From assembly GCA_021790375.1 (NCBI GenBank), contig JAJYEB010000065.1, positions 1-8,643 on the forward strand: a stretch of 8,643 nt of DNA. The letters run 5' to 3'. Positions 5,901 to 8,643 of this stretch are shown here, one piece after another. The notes below the pieces were generated by a model. That model saw nothing but the letters and a program-made list of their open reading frames with translations, did no database searches and was not told where the DNA came from. The translations under genes and the position numbers were made by a program. The stretch is from Chloroflexota bacterium. GTDB lineage: Bacteria; Chloroflexota; Limnocylindria; Limnocylindrales; CSP1-4. Within the stretch, counting starts at the first letter, position 1; the number at the start of each line of letters is the position of its first letter.

Positions 5901-6051
5901 GTGCGCCAGGTACCAGAGATGTGCTGCCGGCCCATGAGTCCGCGGGCACGCGCCTGTGCGCCAGGTACCAGAGATGTGCTGCCGGCCCATGATTCCGCGG
6001 GCACGCGCCGTGTGCGCCGGGTACCGCAGATGTGCCGCCGCGCCATGGATC
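5901..6051. repeat. 55-bp intergenic tandem repeat, two near-identical copies and one diverged
   Basis: Copy 1 is 5901-5955 and copy 2 is 5956-6011. They differ by one substitution (G at 5938, T at 5993) and a T/GT change at the end. Copy 3 starts at 6012, is recognisable to about 6051 and has about nine changes. Each copy holds the core GTGCGCC, then GGTACC, then AGATGTGC, and CCATG, and the first two add a GC-rich CCGCGGGCACGCGCC segment. Copies abut directly with no unique spacer, so this is not a CRISPR array. On the minus strand each unit happens to contain an ATG and an open frame (GRQHISGTWRT in copies 1 and 2), but the frame changes between copies, so coding is unlikely. The repeat lies between the HisA-like gene and the lipoprotein gene, possibly upstream of the latter's promoter. 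Confidence 0.92.
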
Positions 6052-6065
6052 CGGACGGAGCCCCG

Positions 6066-6782
6066 TCAGTGCAGGTCCACCGCCGCGGCACGGGCGGCCG
6101 CCGGGTACTCCAGGCGTCCGGAGAGCAGTGCCTCCCCGAGGATCACGGCCGACACGCCCGCGTCGCGGAGCCGGCGGATGCCGTCCAGCGTGGCCACGCC
6201 GCCGGCCACCAGGAACTCCGCGTCGGCGACGGCGACCAGCCCGGCGAGAAGCCCGAGGTCGGGTTCCGCGCCGCCGTGGGAGAGGACGAAGCGCTGCACC
6301 CCCGCGTCGACGAGGCCGGCGACGAGCGCTTCCAGGGTCGGCGCCCGACCCGACCGCCAGGGGTACTCGCGCAGGCGCTCCGGCCGCGGGTCGAGCCCCA
6401 CCGCGAGCCAGCTCCCCGCCACCTCGAGGCAGGCACGCAGGACGTCCGGCTCGTCCGCCACGGCCGACAGGGGCATCACGACCCGCGTCGCCCCCGCGGC
6501 GAACAGGAGCCGGATCTGGTCCGGGCCGTCCGCGCCACCGGCGACCTGCAGCGGCGCGGCGACCTCCGCGGCCACGCGCCCCACCACGTCGAGCGCGACG
6601 GGCCGCCCCGCGCGTGCCCCGTCGAGGTCCACCAGGTGGATCGCCGGCGCGCCGAGCTCCACGAAGTGCCGGGCGATCCGTTCCGGCCGGTCGGTCGGCG
6701 TCCCGGCGCCCGTCGACGCACCGGGCCAGAAGACGAGCCGCGAGCGCCCCGCGGTGACGTCGATGCTCGGGACGACCTGCAT
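6066..6782 (-). CDS. HisA-like (beta/alpha)8-barrel protein, diverged active-site loops
   Basis: 238 aa, the usual HisA length. HisA isomerises ProFAR to PRFAR in histidine synthesis. Support: IDVTAG at the N-terminus with D8 in the catalytic position; HLVDLDGARAGRP (49-61); VGLDPR with D131 at the second catalytic aspartate; LVAGGVATLDGIRRL (191-205) and ILGEALLSG (214-222) at the C-terminal phosphate site. Departures from typical HisA: the first phosphate-site motif GGGIR is AGGAD (81-85), and the TDI..DGt..G loop is LSHGGAEPDLG (167-177), with the Thr replaced by S168. The barrel is thus HisA-family, but substrate specificity is uncertain; it may be a lineage-specific HisA or a paralogue with another sugar-phosphate substrate. 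The ATG overlaps the stop of the DUF885 gene (TGATG), so it is translationally coupled. No other his gene is in the window. A longer open frame upstream is a shadow of the DUF885 gene. Confidence 0.8.
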   Translation of the reverse strand: MQVVPSIDVTAGRSRLVFWPGASTGAGTPTDRPERIARHFVELGAPAIHLVDLDGARAGRPVALDVVGRVAAEVAAPLQVAGGADGPDQIRLLFAAGATRVVMPLSAVADEPDVLRACLEVAGSWLAVGLDPRPERLREYPWRSGRAPTLEALVAGLVDAGVQRFVLSHGGAEPDLGLLAGLVAVADAEFLVAGGVATLDGIRRLRDAGVSAVILGEALLSGRLEYPAAARAAAVDLH

Positions 6783-8497
6783 CAGGCGGGCTGGGTCCCC
6801 ACGCCGGCCAGCTCGGCCCCGGGAGGCGTGGCCGTCCCGGCCGGCGGCAGCGTCGGTCCGCCGCCCTCGCCCGCCAGCAGCCGGCGGTGGAACGAGATCG
6901 GGATCCCGCCGGAGTAGAGCAGCTGGTCGTGGAACCGCCGCAGGGTGAACGCGTCGCCCAGCCGCCGCCGCTCGTCGTCGCGCAGCCGCAGCAGGAGCAC
7001 CTTGCCGAGCAGGTAGCTGAGCTGATAGGTGGGCGTGTACGTGTAGCGGAGGACCTCCGCCCGCGCGTTGGCCCGTTCGAAGCCCGTCCGGTCCACCAGG
7101 AAGTCGGTCGCCTGCTCCACGGTCACCTCGCCGCGGTGCATGCGCACGTCGAGCACCACCCGGCACGCGCGCCAGATGGCGTCGGTGTACATCGCCACCC
7201 TGAACGCGGGACCGTCGTCGAAGCCCTGCTCGCGCATCATCTGCTCGCTGTACATGCCCCAGCCCTCCACGAACTCGGGCGCGTCCGTCAGGGCTCGTAC
7301 CAGGCTGGGATGCGTGTTCGCCGCCGAGAGCTGCAGGTGGTGGCCGGGGTAGGCCTCGTGGATGCTGGTGTTGCTGATCGACGCCCGGTAGTGCTCCCGC
7401 ATCACCGACGCGCCGCCGTCCACGGACGGCGTGACCACGTAGATGCCCGCGGGGTGCGGGTCGAAGCGCGGCGGCTCGAAGTACGCGGCGAACGGGACCG
7501 CCGCGTTGCGCAGGTACTCCGGGGTGGCCTGGACGGTGAGCGTCTCGCCGGGCGGCAGCGTCGCCAGCCCCCGCTCGACGATGTGCGCCCGGGCCCGCAG
7601 CATCGCGTCGCGGTAGGCGTCCAGGGCCGCCTCGAAGGTGGCGGGGTGGTCCGACTTGATGCGCTCCAGGATCTCCGCCTCGGTCGCCGCCGGGTCCACC
7701 TCGCGAGCGGCCTCCCGCCGGCCGCGGCGGTTCGCCTCGAGCTGCTCCTCGCCGATCGCGAGGATCTCGTCCGAGTTCAGTCCCTCCAGGGCTCGCAGCT
7801 GAACGAGGCGGTCGTACCGCTCGCGCCCGAGCTGCCACTCGTCGGTCCCGCCGGCCAGGCGCCCGCGCAGCCAGCCGGCGTACTCGCTCACCGCCGACGC
7901 GGCGCGCCCGGCGGCCGACTCGATCCGTCGCAGAGCCGGACTGCCCGCCGGCCAGGTGCGGGCGGCCGCCCCCACCACCTCGTCGAGCAGCGCCGGCATC
8001 TCGGCCGCGGATTCCAGGTCGATCTCGCTCCAGATGCGCACCGGGTGCGCCACCAGCCGGGTGCGGTGCTGCTCCAGCGCCTCCGGCACCGCCTCCAGGC
8101 GGGAGGCGATCGACTCGAGCCGGTCCGGCAACGGGGCGAAGTCGCGAGCGAAGATCGAGAAGACCGCGTCGCCGACCTCCTCCACGGCACTCGAACGCCG
8201 CTCCCAGGTCCGCTCCTCCTCGAGGTCGAACAGGCTGAGCCGGCAGTTGTGCAGCGCCAGCTCACGCTCGAAGCGCGCCCCGTCCGAGAGCCCGGCCGCG
8301 TCGAGCGCCTGGACGTCCGCCATGAACCGGCGCTCGTGCGCGATCCGGTCGACGACGGCGTCCCGGCTCCCGTCGCCCATGCGGTGGTCCTCGGAGTGGA
8401 TGCCCATGAAGGTCGCGAAGACCGGCATGGACCGGACCAGGTACGCAAAGTGATCGTCTACGAGCGCCCGGAAGCGCGCGTCCAGGGGCTGGCTCAT
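6782..8497 (-). CDS. DUF885 family protein, predicted zinc metallopeptidase
   Basis: 571 aa, normal for the DUF885 family, which is distantly related to gluzincin-type metallopeptidases. HEAYPGHH (380-387) is the expected zinc-binding and catalytic helix (H380, E381, with further His at 386/387). EGWGMYSE (411-418) supplies the downstream glutamate motif. YTYTPTYQLSYLLGK (485-499) is a further conserved block, likely lining the substrate channel. The N-terminal ~300 residues are helical with charged stretches. No signal peptide or lipobox is seen, unlike secreted members, so a cytoplasmic peptidase is predicted; its substrate is unknown. The start chosen is ATG 8497, with GGAG four bases upstream. 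ATG 8512 has GGAG only two bases away, and an earlier ATG at 8590 would overlap the upstream coding end and add an unrelated Gly/Arg/Pro-rich leader. The last ~30 residues are Gly/Pro/Ala-rich. It lies 53 bases after the upstream gene and overlaps the HisA-like gene by one base. Confidence 0.9.
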   Translation of the reverse strand: MSQPLDARFRALVDDHFAYLVRSMPVFATFMGIHSEDHRMGDGSRDAVVDRIAHERRFMADVQALDAAGLSDGARFERELALHNCRLSLFDLEEERTWERRSSAVEEVGDAVFSIFARDFAPLPDRLESIASRLEAVPEALEQHRTRLVAHPVRIWSEIDLESAAEMPALLDEVVGAAARTWPAGSPALRRIESAAGRAASAVSEYAGWLRGRLAGGTDEWQLGRERYDRLVQLRALEGLNSDEILAIGEEQLEANRRGRREAAREVDPAATEAEILERIKSDHPATFEAALDAYRDAMLRARAHIVERGLATLPPGETLTVQATPEYLRNAAVPFAAYFEPPRFDPHPAGIYVVTPSVDGGASVMREHYRASISNTSIHEAYPGHHLQLSAANTHPSLVRALTDAPEFVEGWGMYSEQMMREQGFDDGPAFRVAMYTDAIWRACRVVLDVRMHRGEVTVEQATDFLVDRTGFERANARAEVLRYTYTPTYQLSYLLGKVLLLRLRDDERRRLGDAFTLRRFHDQLLYSGGIPISFHRRLLAGEGGGPTLPPAGTATPPGAELAGVGTQPA

Positions 8498-8550
8498 CTC
8501 ACTCCGTTGCATCTCTCCGGGCCACAGGGCGACGCCCGGCTCCTCGCTGC

Positions 8551-8643
8551 TCAGCCGGCCGGGGTGGCCGGCTGGGGCGCCGCGCCGCATGCGGCCAGCG
8601 CGGACCGGCAGGCCGCGATGACGCGCTCCACGTCCGTTTCAGA
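8551..8643 (-). CDS. C-terminal end of an unidentified protein, cut by the window edge
   Basis: The minus-strand frame is open from the edge to a TGA at 8551-8553 and gives 30 residues starting SETDVERVIAACRSALAAC. The codons mostly end in G or C, like the neighbours. A final 'T-x-x-D-V-x-x-V-I-x-A-x-R-x-A-L' amphipathic helix followed by a Pro/Ala tail is typical of the C-termini of several PLP-dependent fold-type I enzymes, but 30 residues are too few to assign a family. It is likely the first visible gene of the minus-strand unit leading into the DUF885 gene. Confidence 0.55.
   Translation of the reverse strand, partial: SETDVERVIAACRSALAACGAAPQPATPAG

Noticed and set aside
5775..5990. 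Small minus-strand frame reading GRQHISGTWRT through the tandem repeat
   Set aside because: The repeat length (55, then 56) is not a multiple of three, so the motif is not kept in one frame. There is no ribosome site.
5901..6051. CRISPR-like array
   Set aside because: Units abut directly without unique spacers, and there are no cas genes.
4706..6091. Long minus-strand open frame of 461 codons
   Set aside because: It runs out of frame through both cyclophilin genes and the repeats. Its Arg/Pro-rich product is a high-GC shadow.
8498..8590. Longer start for the DUF885 protein at 8590 or 8512
   Set aside because: 8590 overlaps the reading frame of the upstream gene end and adds a non-family leader. 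8512 has its GGAG only two bases away. ATG 8497 fits better.

Overview
The window is very G+C-rich, with G/C in most third codon positions. Several genes use GTG or TTG starts, and neighbouring genes overlap or nearly overlap. The gene content (polysaccharide 4,6-dehydratase, ParA-type ATPase, LiaF/SHOCT-type membrane protein, two cyclophilins, a HisA-like barrel, a DUF885 peptidase) suits a high-GC Gram-positive-like or monoderm lineage, such as Chloroflexota (Limnocylindria-type) or Actinomycetota. No rRNA or tRNA is present to settle the taxonomy, so this is an inference.

Left half, plus strand (about 2-3969): a probable four-gene transcription unit. It opens with the 3' part of a large membrane-anchored nucleotide-sugar 4,6-dehydratase (CapD/WbpM family), whose transmembrane start lies outside the window. 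Four bases later comes a 172-aa single-pass membrane protein with a long basic disordered tail. Its stop overlaps the GTG start of a ParA/Soj-type ATPase. Twenty-six bases after the ATPase is a 272-aa protein with a two-helix LiaF-like membrane core and a SHOCT-like C-terminal helix pair. The physical coupling of two membrane proteins to a ParA ATPase, directly behind a capsule/exopolysaccharide enzyme and with no ParB in view, is the best candidate for an undescribed system. A role in positioning or regulating polysaccharide machinery at the membrane would be inference.

Middle (3970-4376): a 407-bp spacer between convergent units. It holds a strong 9-bp stem hairpin near the end of the plus-strand unit and at least two more hairpins, including an unusually AT-rich one. 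I see no gene in it.

Right half, minus strand (8643 down to 4377): the last 30 codons of an unidentified protein, then a DUF885 zinc-peptidase-like protein, then a HisA-like TIM barrel whose start overlaps the peptidase stop (TGATG). Next is a 242-bp spacer with a 55-bp tandem repeat in about three copies. After it come an exported lipoprotein cyclophilin and a separate cytoplasmic cyclophilin. The two cyclophilins look like paralogues placed in different compartments. The spacer between them carries another short tandem repeat and a plausible promoter.

No mobile element, CRISPR array, tRNA or rRNA was found. Both edges of the window cut through genes.
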